Shown piece after piece: positions 7,494 through 15,951 of a DNA stretch of 23,752 bases. Position numbers and translations under genes: made by a program. The stretch spans positions 1 through 23,752 of the forward strand of contig JBKHJA010000028.1 of assembly GCA_046538375.1 (NCBI GenBank), in the 5' to 3' direction. How positions within the stretch are numbered: position 1 is the first letter of the stretch; every line of letters starts with the position of its first letter. The notes below the pieces were generated by a model that was not told the DNA's origin, ran no database searches, and saw nothing but the letters and a program-made list of their open reading frames with translations. The DNA is from JBKHJA01 sp046538375 (GTDB taxonomy: Bacteria > Acidobacteriota > Aminicenantia > Aminicenantales > Aminicenantaceae).

Positions 7494-8421
7494 AAAACCA
7501 CAATAATAGTAAGCATCCTTATTTTCGTGATAGGGGTGAGGAATGGGGGATCGTCAGGTCATCGGCGGGCAGGGAGCTGTAGTGAAAGTATTCGGAAAAA
7601 GTTTTGACAGTCTGATCATTCGCGAGCCCGCGGCTATGGATATGACCATCGGTGATCCTCCCAAGACTGCCTTCGGAGAAGAGAGGAAATCACCTGTTAC
7701 CCGGATGAGCATTGCCGCTCTCATCCGAAAGACACTTATCGATGCTCAGGAGTTCGACCGCCGTTTGACTGAGTATGAAGAAAAGTCTGAACAGGAAAAA
7801 GAAAAAGCGCAGAAACCAAAACGCGATTTGGCTATGGAAGCCATGATCCAGCTGCTCCATAAGGAGATTCCGGCTCGAGTGGAAGCTGACCTGGTTGATG
7901 ACATCCGGACCGCTCTCCGTATTGCCGATGAATTTGATATTGACATTATCATAGATAGCGGCATAAGTGCCTATAAAATCAGGGAGGTTTTAACTGAGAA
8001 AAATATTCCCGTGGTTTTAGGCCCCACCTCCCATCCTTTCATTACGGGAGGAGAGGCCAGCGTGACTCCTGGACTGTCTCGTCTGATGGACGAACGCAAT
8101 GCAGCTCTGTTATCAGAAGCTGGGGTCAAAATAGCTATGGGCAGCTTCGGATTCAGTTTTGGGCGGTTTGGAAGAGCGGTGCAGGGAAAGTGGCTGCTGC
8201 TGGAGGCAGCGCTGGCTGCCGGTTTTGGACTTCCAGATGAAGAGGCATTGAAAGCCGTGACCATCAATGCTGCGGAAATTCTGGGAGTGGAAGACAGAAT
8301 AGGAAGCCTTGAACCAGGGAAAGATGCAGACGTGATTATTCTGGATGGCCCCCCTTTAAGCATAAAAACCTGGGTGGAGCGCGTTTATATAAACGGAGAG
8401 CAGGTCTATATCCGGAAGTGA
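7482..8421 (+). pseudogene. Decayed imidazolonepropionase-like amidohydrolase
   Basis: A signal-peptide-like start at 7482 (MIRQKTTIIVSILIFVIGV) runs only about 20 codons before the reading frame changes. The rest reads from about 7543 as a 292-residue piece beginning RQVIGGQGAVVKVFG, which in full-length relatives lies well downstream of the HxH metal motif. The N-terminal barrel half, well over 100 residues, is therefore deleted. The remaining part ends normally (LGVEDRIGSLEPGKDADVIIL, VYINGEQVYI). Positions where relatives carry metal-site histidines also look changed: IPARVEADLVDD instead of a V-H-A-H type motif, and IIDSGISAYK where His is expected before G. The frame is still open for 290 codons, so loss may be recent or a non-catalytic product may persist. 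Confidence 0.7.
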
Positions 8422-8606
8422 TCCTGAGATTAATCTTCTAGGCTGCCGGCTGCTTTCCTGGTTGGCCAGAAAAATAACGGCGTATTCAGAGACAGACTCA
8501 GGGTCTTACGAAAGAGGGAATGCCTCCGTTTGACTTCGGGTTTGGGGTGTGCTAAAAAGCTTTTAAAATTAAAATGGGGAGGAGAAAAATGATTAAGGAG
8601 ACAGAC

Positions 8607-9656
8607 ATGGACAAATCCAAATCCTTAGGCAAAATCCTTTTTATCTCTGTCTTTTTTCTGGCATTTCTCTTCCTGGCAGCAGGTTTGTTTGCCCAGAAGA
8701 CCCACCATTTCAAGCCCACCAAATTTCACTTCACCTATGACGGCCGCCATGAACCGGTGTTGAGGCTTAAGCCCGGTGATATTCTGGTCACCAGCACTGT
8801 AGACGCTTTTGGCAATAAAATCTCCAGCAAGGATCAGAAGGCCAGCCAAATCGTTCATTTGCCCAAAGTCAACCATCAGACCGGTCCTTTTTATGTGGAA
8901 GGAGCAGAGCCTGGAGATACTCTGGTTCTCCATCTGTTGAAGGTCAGACCAAACAGGGACTATGCGGTCTCCACCCATCTGCCAAACTTTGGTGTTCTGA
9001 CCGGGGAAACCTACACAGCCATGCTGAATCCCCCTCTGCCGGAGAAAAATTACATATGGAAATTGGATCTGGAACGGAATGTGGGAATATTGGATCTTCC
9101 TCAAAGCAGGGCAGGGAAAATAGAGATTTCGCTCCATCCCTTCCTGGGAACAGTGGGTGTGGCTCCTGCTTTCGGGGAGGCTGTTCTTTCCCTGACTCCT
9201 GCAGAACACGGAGGGAACATGGACTGTGTGGAGACTAAGGAAGGAACCACCTTGTATTTTCCTGTTTTTGTGGAGGGAGGATTGTTCATGTTGGGCGATG
9301 GACATGCAGCCCAGGGAGATGGTGAGATCTGCGGAACAGGATTGGAGTGTTCTCTGGATGTCACAGTCAAAGTGGGACTGATCAAGGGGAAAAGAATCAA
9401 CTGGCCCAGGTTTGAGGATGATCAGTACCTGATGGTGGCCGGAAGCACCCGGCCGCTCATCGATGCCTTCCGGTGTGCGCTGGTGGAGCTGATCCAGTGG
9501 TTGGTGGAAGATTATGGATATGACCAGTGGGATGCCCTGCAGATCGTCTCCCAGGTGGGAAAGGCCAGAATCGGCAACGTGGTGGATCCCAAATACACCG
9601 TGGTGGCAAAATTCCCCAAGAAATACCTGCCAGAAGAACAGTCCCATCATCCCTAG
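8607..9656 (+). CDS. Exported acetamidase/formamidase (FmdA/AmdA family)
   Basis: This 349-residue enzyme should hydrolyse short amides to ammonia and the carboxylic acid. The N-terminus is a signal peptide (hydrophobic 10-28, ending LFAQ), unusual for a family that is mostly cytoplasmic. Core family signatures are GGNMDC, then GDGHAAQGDGEICGTGLE, rich in the expected Asp, His and Glu, and VGKARIGNVVDPKYTV near the end. Three in-frame ATGs exist (8574, 8589, 8607). I choose 8607 because AAGGAG lies 6 nt upstream and the signal peptide then has normal length; 8589, behind GGGGAGGAG, is a close alternative. The downstream gap is long, so it is probably a single-gene unit. Confidence 0.87.
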   Translation: MDKSKSLGKILFISVFFLAFLFLAAGLFAQKTHHFKPTKFHFTYDGRHEPVLRLKPGDILVTSTVDAFGNKISSKDQKASQIVHLPKVNHQTGPFYVEGAEPGDTLVLHLLKVRPNRDYAVSTHLPNFGVLTGETYTAMLNPPLPEKNYIWKLDLERNVGILDLPQSRAGKIEISLHPFLGTVGVAPAFGEAVLSLTPAEHGGNMDCVETKEGTTLYFPVFVEGGLFMLGDGHAAQGDGEICGTGLECSLDVTVKVGLIKGKRINWPRFEDDQYLMVAGSTRPLIDAFRCALVELIQWLVEDYGYDQWDALQIVSQVGKARIGNVVDPKYTVVAKFPKKYLPEEQSHHP

Positions 9657-10110
9657 TCCCCTGAATATAGAACATACCTCAGATAAATACTTTTGCAAAT
9701 GCTTTGCTGAAACACCTCTATGATGACCTTCAAAAACTGACTTTGCATTTTTTATTTATCGATGTCTCCTAGGTAATAATTTTAATGCACTTTTTGGGTT
9801 ATCAAAAATCACCTTAAACAAGCCTATATTTTGTCCAAATATGCATGAAAGCACTGCTTTTATCAGCAATAAAAACATATGTTTCCTGGCTGTTTGAGCC
9901 TCCGCCCCCTCTGGAAATACGCTAACCATGATATTGCTGAAGTTGAGGATGCAGGGAAGAGGTTGACTGAGTTGCAGATGAGGCAGGGATAGGATATGGA
10001 CTAGATTTATTTTTGAACTGAACTGCAAATGAAATATGTAAACAGGCAGGACTAAAGCCAAAGTTTTAAATCATAATCAATGAAAAAATAAAGGCTTGAT
10101 ACATCTCTGA
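9657..10110. other. Intergenic stretch with no convincing gene
   Basis: This AT-rich 450-bp stretch holds no ORF with a ribosome binding site. Weak hairpins occur at 9695-9707 (GCAAA-TGC-TTTGC) and 9848-9860 (AAAGC-ACT-GCTTT), and a T-rich run near 9747-9756 could end transcription of the amidase gene. A 37-codon reading frame at 9879-9992 looks faintly protein-like (KYANHDIAEVEDAGKRLTEL) and may be gene debris. Confidence 0.4.
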
Positions 10111-10139
10111 TTGACTTCGCTTATACCCTTTGGTATAAG
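10111..10139 (+). promoter_or_regulatory. Promoter with overlapping dyad upstream of kinase 1
   Basis: -35 TTGACT (10111-10116), 17-nt spacer, -10 TATAAG (10134-10139). A perfect 8-bp inverted repeat, CTTATACC (10120-10127) and GGTATAAG (10132-10139) with a 4-nt spacer CTTT, fills the spacer and includes the -10. This is a good operator position. Transcription would start near 10146, about 20 nt before the ATG. Confidence 0.55.
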
Positions 10140-10166
10140 TCAGATTACGAAACACGGGTGGAAAAC

Positions 10167-12416
10167 ATGGTCGGACAAACCATCTCTCACTACAAGATCC
10201 TCGAGAAGATAGGGGAAGGGGGGATGGGAGTTGTCTTTAAAGCCGAAGATACCAAGCTCAAGCGGACTGTTGCCTTGAAGTTTCTTCCCAGGGAGCTAAT
10301 CCGAGATTCCGAAGCCAAAGAGCGCTTCATCCAGGAAGCCCGAGCCGCAGCCGCCTTAGATCATCCCCACATCTGCACAGTTCATGAAATCAATGAGGCA
10401 AAGCCTGCCCCTGCGGAAGCAGGGGAGGGAAAGACTTTTATTGCTATGGCCTACATCGAAGGACAAAGCTTGAAAGAGAAGATAAAATCCGGTCCGATAG
10501 AAATAGGCGAGGCTCTGGATATTGCTGCCCAAGTTGCTGAAGGACTTCAAGAGGCCCATGAGAAGGGAATCATCCACCGGGACATAAAGCCTGGGAACAT
10601 TATGATCACGGGGAAAGGTCAGGCCAAGATCATGGATTTTGGCCTGGCCAAATTGGAATGGGGAGCCGATCTGACCAAGACGGCCACCGTCATGGGAACA
10701 ATAGCCTACATGTCCCCAGAACAGGCAAGGGGCGAGAAAGTTGATCACCGCACGGACATCTGGTCGCTGGGAGCGATGTTTTACGAGATGCTGACTGGTG
10801 AACGTCCTTTCAAGAGCACGCATGATCAGGCCGCCATATACGAAATTCTGAATGAAGAACCTCAACCGATATCCAAGTTGAGAAAGGAAGTACCAGAAGG
10901 ATTTGAACAGATTATTAGAAAAGCGTTAGGGAAGGATAGACCTGATCGTTACCAAACAGCCAGTGATTTCCTTTCTGATTTGCGATATCTAAAGGAGAGA
11001 GTCCATGCTGGTGTTTCTGGAGGACTTGCTTCTGAATCTAAGCCTTCCATAGCTGTAATGCCCTTCGTGGATATGAGCCCCCAGAAAGACCAGGAATACT
11101 TCTGTGACGGCATAGCCGAAGAGCTGATCAACGCCCTGACTCATATCAAAGATTTACATGTGGTTGCCCGGACTTCGGCTTTCTCATTCAAAGGTGCAAA
11201 GCTCGACGTCCGTGAAATCGGGAAGAAACTGGATGTCAACACGGTATTGGAAGGAAGCATACGAAAAGCCGGCAGCAGAGTCAGGATCACATCCCAGCTA
11301 ATCAATGTGGCAGATGGCTATCATCTCTGGTCGGAAAAATTCGACAGAGAGCTGGATGACATCTTTGCCATCCAGGATGAAATCTCTCTGGCAATCGTCG
11401 ATAATCTGAAGGTTAAGCTTCTGAAAAAAGAAAAAGAAGCGGTATTAAAGCGCCACACGGATAACATAGAGGCATACAATTTGTATCTAAAAGGTGTCTA
11501 CTTCCTAAGGATGTATACACCTGAAGGATTCAAGAAAGCCATCGAGTATTTCAACCATGCCCTCCAAGAGGATCCCAATTTTGCCCTGCTCTATTCAGGG
11601 CTGGCCGAGGTCTTCTATGCCATTTCATATTGGGGAAATGTCTCCCCGAGAGACTCCTATCCGAAAGCGAAAGCATACGTGAATAAAGCGCTGAAAATAG
11701 ACGATACCCTCGGTGAAGCCCACGCCGCTTTGGGCCTTATTCATACATTTTTTGACTGGGATTGGAAAAAGGCAGAGCAGGAATTATTGAAAGCGTTGCA
11801 GCTAAACCCGAACGCGGCTTGGGTCCGAATGAGCTATTCCTGGTTTTTGACTCTAAGGCAAAGGCATGAGGAAGCCATCCATGAGGCAAAACAGGCCCAG
11901 GAGTTAGATCCCCTCTCGAGCAACATAAATGCCCACGTGGGCTTTGCTTTATTCTTAGCCAGTCGATTTGACAGGGCCATAGAAGAATTACAAGCAGCAC
12001 TGACCATGGATCCCAATTTTTTTCTTTCCCATTATTATTTGAGTCTGGTTTATCGGGTAAAATCAATGTTCGAGCGGGGAATTCAAGAGAATGAGAAAGC
12101 GGTTGAACTTTCGGGTGGCGCGTCTTGGGTCACTATGATGCTGGCAACAGCCTATTTTGAGGCAGGGAAGACAACTCAAGGAGAGGAACTCTTTGAGAGT
12201 CTTAGAAAAAGGTCAAGACAAGAGTATCTGCCTCCGTTGGGCTTTTTTTATATTCATTTGTACAAAGGGCATAAGGATCAAGCTTTTGAATGGCTAAAAA
12301 AAGCCTGTGATGAACGGGACAGTTTTCTCCCCTGGTGCGTAATTATTCCTAAATTCATCATTCCTGATGAGCCCGGATTCAATGCCTTGCTTAAAAAGGC
12401 AGGTTTGGGAAGATAG
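10167..12416 (+). CDS. Ser/Thr protein kinase with TolB/FlgO-like domain and TPR repeats
   Basis: This cytoplasmic kinase of about 749 residues has three parts. A Hanks-type kinase domain (about 8-270) has the Gly loop GEGGMG, VALK lysine near 38, HRDIKPGN, DFGLAK and TIAYMSPEQ, so it should be active. The middle (about 290-420; SIAVMPFVDMS, CDGIAEELINAL, VLEGSIRKAGSRVRIT) is the TolB/FlgO-like module often found in such kinases and in CadC-type regulators. The rest is TPR-like helical pairs up to the C-terminus, a likely protein-binding scaffold. No TM segment is evident. An upstream in-frame GTG at 10158 exists, but the GGTGG ahead of ATG 10167 favours the latter, giving MVGQTISHYKIL. A palindromic insertion lies in the kinase domain. 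Confidence 0.9.
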   Translation: MVGQTISHYKILEKIGEGGMGVVFKAEDTKLKRTVALKFLPRELIRDSEAKERFIQEARAAAALDHPHICTVHEINEAKPAPAEAGEGKTFIAMAYIEGQSLKEKIKSGPIEIGEALDIAAQVAEGLQEAHEKGIIHRDIKPGNIMITGKGQAKIMDFGLAKLEWGADLTKTATVMGTIAYMSPEQARGEKVDHRTDIWSLGAMFYEMLTGERPFKSTHDQAAIYEILNEEPQPISKLRKEVPEGFEQIIRKALGKDRPDRYQTASDFLSDLRYLKERVHAGVSGGLASESKPSIAVMPFVDMSPQKDQEYFCDGIAEELINALTHIKDLHVVARTSAFSFKGAKLDVREIGKKLDVNTVLEGSIRKAGSRVRITSQLINVADGYHLWSEKFDRELDDIFAIQDEISLAIVDNLKVKLLKKEKEAVLKRHTDNIEAYNLYLKGVYFLRMYTPEGFKKAIEYFNHALQEDPNFALLYSGLAEVFYAISYWGNVSPRDSYPKAKAYVNKALKIDDTLGEAHAALGLIHTFFDWDWKKAEQELLKALQLNPNAAWVRMSYSWFLTLRQRHEEAIHEAKQAQELDPLSSNINAHVGFALFLASRFDRAIEELQAALTMDPNFFLSHYYLSLVYRVKSMFERGIQENEKAVELSGGASWVTMMLATAYFEAGKTTQGEELFESLRKRSRQEYLPPLGFFYIHLYKGHKDQAFEWLKKACDERDSFLPWCVIIPKFIIPDEPGFNALLKKAGLGR
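10404..10429 (+). repeat. GC-rich palindrome inserted in the kinase 1 coding sequence
   Basis: CCCCTGC (10408-10414), loop GGAA and GCAGGGG (10419-10425) form a perfect 7-bp hairpin. Four more outer bases pair with one mismatch and one wobble. It encodes part of KPAPAEAGEGK, a stretch with no counterpart in kinase 2, where the same region reads DESKEGQ. It looks like a REP-type palindrome that inserted in frame in a loop between strands of the N-lobe. Confidence 0.5.
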
Positions 12417-12511
12417 TTCTCCAATATCCTTTATTAAAAATCTCGTTATTTGTGTCTACAAGTGGGTACAATTTTGTTTTATTCTTAGGTACAGTTAAAT
12501 ATTGTCCGGAT

Positions 12512-12541
12512 TTGACTATATCTCCTTGAATTTGATATTCT
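12512..12541 (+). promoter_or_regulatory. Promoter of kinase 2
   Basis: -35 TTGACT (12512-12517), 18-nt spacer and -10 TATTCT (12536-12541). Transcription would start near 12548, about 20 nt before the GTG start. The -10 is weaker than that of kinase 1, but the -35 is identical. Confidence 0.4.
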
Positions 12542-12568
12542 TTTGCCAGCAAATAAAAAGGGTCAGTC

Positions 12569-14209
12569 GTGACAGTAAAGTGCCCTAAATGTAACACAAA
12601 AAATCCCGACGATTCAAGGTACTGTAAAGAATGTGCTTCCCCGCTAATACCTCCTAAAGAGATCCCTGATACCAAAACCATAAAAACACCAGCTAAGGGA
12701 CTACCAGAAGGAACTATTATCGCTGATAAGTACAAAATCATCGAAAAAATTGGTTCTGGAGGAATGGGTATTGTTTATAAAGCAGAAGATACAAAGCTAA
12801 ACCGCACTGTTGCTCTCAAATTTCTTCCTCAAGATTTAACGCGTGATGACGAAGCAAAGACGCGCTTTATCCAGGAAGCACAAGCTGCCTCAGCACTCGA
12901 GCATAACAACATCTGTACAATTCATGAGATTGATGAGTCAAAAGAAGGGCAGATGTTCATCGTTATGGCCTTTTATGAGGGGGAGACCCTTAAGAAGAAG
13001 ATCGAGGAGGGATCATTAGCCATAGCGGAAGCCGTTGAAATTGCACTTTCAGTTGCTCGAGGCTTGGCAAAAGCTCATGTGAAAAAAATTATTCACAGGG
13101 ATATCAAGCCTGCCAATGTCATAATTACTAATGATGGAGTCGCGAAGATCCTCGATTTTGGTTTGGCCAAGCTTACTGGTCAAACGAGGATAACAAAAAC
13201 AGCCACCACAATGGGAACCATAGCCTATATGTCTCCTGAACAGACGCGTGGAGAAGAGGTTGATCACAGGACAGACATCTGGTCCCTTGGGGTGATGCTT
13301 TATCAAATGGTCGCCGGTCAACTGCCGTTCAAAGGAGATTATGAACAGGCGGTGGTATATTCCATTCTAAACCAAGAGCCTGAACCGGTGAACAAGTTGA
13401 GGGCTGATGTTCCTGCGGAAGTAGAGGAGGTTGTCCAGAAATCGCTGCAAAAAAATGTCGAAAAAAGATATCAAAAGATCGATGATGTAATAGGCATCTT
13501 AGAGACATTTAAAAGGAAACTCGAAGCAGGTCCATTGTACTTGTCGAGCCAAGAAATTGAGCGTCGAAAAAAAAGAAAAAAGTATTTGTTAGGAGGGTTT
13601 GCAATTGTTGCCATCTCGATTGTTTTGGTTGCATTATTTCTCTGGCAAAGTTCAATGGCTCGGCGAATCGATGCCCTTGTTGAGCGTTTGCGAACCGCTG
13701 TAGAAGCGGGCCAATTTGATGAAGTGTTCAATATATTAAACGACTCAGGAATTGGCTTAAAAACTCTGAAAGATAGTGATCTGGTCATGCAAATGGGAGG
13801 AAACCTATCGGTTCAGACGACACCTACGCGAGTAGTCGTGACTCTAGCTCGAGTCTTCTCAGAACCGGCTTTATCTAGAGGAGAAGAGTCTACCATTGGT
13901 AAATCGCCCATCATAGATCATTCGCTCGTTGTGGGGGAATACTTGGTAAAACTGACCCTAGATGGAATGAGTCCACTTGAGTTTCTTGTTCAGGTAACTC
14001 CCGGCGAATCTCTGGATATAAGACGAACCCTCCTGGAGGAAAAAGAAGAATTTGTGGGGATGGTGAATATTGATGAAGGACTATCTCCAAATGGTCAATC
14101 CATTCCTACGTTTCTCATGGATAAGTATGAGGTCACAAATGCAGATTTTTTTGATTTTGTCGCGGCACGCGGTTATAGAGAAAAAAATATTGGCCTGAAA
14201 GTATTATGA
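12569..14209 (+). CDS. Zinc-ribbon Ser/Thr kinase with TM, PEGA-like and partial FGE-like domain (frameshifted)
   Basis: The 546 residues before the stop comprise: a zinc ribbon (C5, C8, C19, C22); a Hanks kinase domain (about 55-315) with GSGGMG, K84, HRDIKPAN (H176 to N183), DFG 196-198 and MSPEQ; a basic stop-transfer stretch and TM helix at about 339-359; an extracytoplasmic region; a PEGA-like beta domain (about 410-490); and the start of a SUMF1/FGE-like domain (FLMDKYEVTNADFFDFV). The FGE domain breaks off at REKNIGLKVL and continues in the next frame. One extra A in the A7 run at 14181-14187 would join the two into REKKYWPESI, the expected family sequence. GTG start: AAAGGG lies upstream, and MTVKCPKC aligns with MSLKCPKC of kinase 3. 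It is probably a membrane receptor kinase. Confidence 0.88.
   Translation: MTVKCPKCNTKNPDDSRYCKECASPLIPPKEIPDTKTIKTPAKGLPEGTIIADKYKIIEKIGSGGMGIVYKAEDTKLNRTVALKFLPQDLTRDDEAKTRFIQEAQAASALEHNNICTIHEIDESKEGQMFIVMAFYEGETLKKKIEEGSLAIAEAVEIALSVARGLAKAHVKKIIHRDIKPANVIITNDGVAKILDFGLAKLTGQTRITKTATTMGTIAYMSPEQTRGEEVDHRTDIWSLGVMLYQMVAGQLPFKGDYEQAVVYSILNQEPEPVNKLRADVPAEVEEVVQKSLQKNVEKRYQKIDDVIGILETFKRKLEAGPLYLSSQEIERRKKRKKYLLGGFAIVAISIVLVALFLWQSSMARRIDALVERLRTAVEAGQFDEVFNILNDSGIGLKTLKDSDLVMQMGGNLSVQTTPTRVVVTLARVFSEPALSRGEESTIGKSPIIDHSLVVGEYLVKLTLDGMSPLEFLVQVTPGESLDIRRTLLEEKEEFVGMVNIDEGLSPNGQSIPTFLMDKYEVTNADFFDFVAARGYREKNIGLKVL
14182..14188 (+). other. A-AAA-AAT slippery heptamer at the frameshift
   Basis: In the frame of kinase 2 the codons are GAA AAA AAT. 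The last A of GAA plus the next two codons form the X-XXY-YYZ pattern. A -1 slip here, or transcriptional slippage in the A7 run, would fuse kinase 2 to the rest of its FGE-like domain. A plain frameshift mutation or homopolymer sequencing error is equally possible. Confidence 0.45.
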
Positions 14210-14742
14210 CAGATGAAGTTTTGACGCCTTGGGAGTCAGCCATCAAGAAATTTGTCGACAAAACTGGTATTGCAGGCCCCCGTTTTTGGTCAGGTGGAAG
14301 ATATCCTGAGGGAAAAGAAAATCATCCGGTTGTGGGCATTACTTGGTTTGAAGCCCAAGCCTATGCCAGTTGGGCTGGAAAAAAACTTCCTACATGGAAC
14401 GAGTGGTGGCGGGCATCGCTTGGTGGAACAGAGAGTGCCAGGCCTTGGGGAAATGATGTTAGAACCACTCATTTGCGTGCAAACTTTGGATTCAAAGGAA
14501 CCCAATCAACGGGATCTTATCCTTTAGGAGTCAGTCCTTTTGGATGCTTCGACATGGCAGGGAATGTTCGGGAGTGGCTTTTAGATTCAGATGCTGACCC
14601 TAAATTCCGAAGGGTTGTGGGGGGATCGTGGAAGGATCCAGATTATATGTTTGAACCTTCTCATGCCGAGTCTTTTGAGCCTGATTTTGCGAGTGAAGAT
14701 ATCGGCTTCCGGTGTGTAATGAATATATCACAATTAAAATAA
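14206..14742 (+). CDS. SUMF1/FGE-like domain, second half of kinase 2
   Basis: The 178 codons are the C-terminal two thirds of a formylglycine-generating-enzyme-like domain: HPVVGITWFEAQAYASWAGK, LPTWNEWWRA, GSYPLGVSPFGCFDMAGNVR-EWL, VGGSWKD and EDIGFRCVM. The two active-site cysteines of true FGEs, expected between GGS and GFRC, are absent, so it is more likely a binding or sensor domain than an oxidase. The ATG overlaps the kinase stop as ATGA but has no Shine-Dalgarno, and residues upstream of it in this frame (KKYWPESI) also match the family. It is therefore best read as the same protein as kinase 2, lying outside the membrane. Translational coupling as a separate subunit is the alternative. 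Confidence 0.8.
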   Translation: MTDEVLTPWESAIKKFVDKTGIAGPRFWSGGRYPEGKENHPVVGITWFEAQAYASWAGKKLPTWNEWWRASLGGTESARPWGNDVRTTHLRANFGFKGTQSTGSYPLGVSPFGCFDMAGNVREWLLDSDADPKFRRVVGGSWKDPDYMFEPSHAESFEPDFASEDIGFRCVMNISQLK

Positions 14743-14779
14743 GATCCGAAACAAATCAATATGAATGGAGGATTAGCCG

Positions 14780-15310
14780 ATGAGGCGTAATATTTTTTTG
14801 GCTATTTTTGTGTTGTTAGTGTCATTCGCGTTGCTTTTCAGCGCTGTTTCCCAAGAAAAGTCCACTTGTGAGTGGTTAGAAAAGCCAGTTGACGATATAA
14901 CCTTCAAGGCCTTCATGGATTTCTTTAAATACGATAAAGATTTACCTTTTGAAACTCAAATCCTAGATGTGAAGGAACAGGAAGGTGTTAGAAAAGAGAA
15001 TTTATCCTTTCTTAGCACTCCGAATGAACGTGTCTTTGCCAATCTTTACAGCATTATCGAGACATCTTCAAAAAAGGAACCGGCCTTGATTTTTCTTCAT
15101 GGAGGAACAGCTGTAGGAAAGGATCATCCACGATATGAGGTTTATGCAGAATTATTGACGCGAGCGGGGATGAAAACACTGGCAATTGATTTGAAGTACT
15201 TTGGAGAGCGAAGTACCGATCTATTGACGACCTTTACTGAAAAAGAGAAACATGAGAAATTATATAATAATAGTTATATGCTTAAACACCGATTTCCACA
15301 GACATTTTAA
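14780..15310 (+). pseudogene. Exported alpha/beta hydrolase, 3' truncated
   Basis: The gene has a good ribosome binding site (GGAGG) and a signal peptide (hydrophobic core 4-22, then SAVSQ). The fold starts normally: ANLYSIIE, PALIFLHGGTAVGKDHPRYE (the strand and oxyanion loop), AELLTRAGMKTLAIDLKYFGERS. It then ends after 176 residues in MLKHRFPQTF. The nucleophile elbow GxSxG, acid and His are all missing, so about half of a dienelactone-hydrolase-like enzyme is lost. The break lies directly against the IS4-type fragment, which points to insertion or deletion at this site. The start codon is 37 bp after the FGE-like part ends, so it may have been expressed together with kinase 2. Confidence 0.72.
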
Positions 15311-15321
15311 GCGTCATGAGT

Positions 15322-15951
15322 CTAAGGAGCCCAGACGATCCGCACAGGGCTGTGATCCAGCCAGGGGACTATTATCTCTTTATTTAACTTCTCAATTCCC
15401 AAAAGTATCGGAGTCGTGGCCCGTTTGCGAATCTTGACCGTAAATGTTTTTCCATCATAATCAACCTGCCCAGGCATATCAACAAAATGCTTGAAGATCT
15501 TCTCAGCACGACACCTTTCGAATCTCCTCAGATCTCTGGCAAAGAGATGATAGAGAGTATCTGCGACGACTGTCCAAAGAAGGTCGAAATGAATCCGAAT
15601 CATAATCGGTGAGGATAGAGAGTTCATACTGAAAAAATTTACCAGATCAGACAGTTTATTCTCTATGTGCCATCTCTTGGCATAAATCGTTAATATTTCT
15701 TTCCTCTCTATCTTCTCGTTGTTGCTGATTATAAAAGTCGGCTCGGCTCTCCCGTGATCTTTAACGCTTAATTGCCTGAAAGGTTTTTCTCCTTCGATGA
15801 GCGAAACCTTGCTTTCGTGTACTCTTACGTGCTTGTACTTTCGTTTTGGAATCGGCAGATAAACTTTCCCAGTCAAGGATAGGAATTTGCTTTTCAGCTT
15901 TGGCATCTTAGTCCCTATTTTCCCCACGATGGTTGAATGGGAAAATGGCAA
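15322..15951 (-). mobile_element. IS4-type transposase, C-terminal fragment
   Basis: A minus-strand frame of 209 codons matches the C-terminal part of DDE transposases of the IS4 type. It contains YAKRWHIENKL, which carries the Y-x2-R-x3-E core of the family signature with the catalytic Glu, then LLWTVVADTLYHLF and the ending VDYDGKTFTVKIRKRATTPI and WLDHSPVRIVW. The part with the two catalytic Asp residues, probably over 150 residues, is missing, so it cannot transpose by itself. Similarity seems to begin near 15910; the TTG start at 15951 lies in foreign-looking sequence. No clear terminal inverted repeats are found. The sequence from 15952 to the next promoter holds a small GGAGG/CCTCC hairpin near 16024-16038 and no gene. 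Confidence 0.7.

Noticed and set aside
9879..9992. 37-codon ORF in the gap before kinase 1
   Set aside because: No ribosome binding site and no recognised family; possibly gene debris.
14206..14742. SUMF1/FGE-like domain as a diversity-generating retroelement target
   Set aside because: No reverse transcriptase, template repeat or adenine-biased variable repeat is visible in the window.
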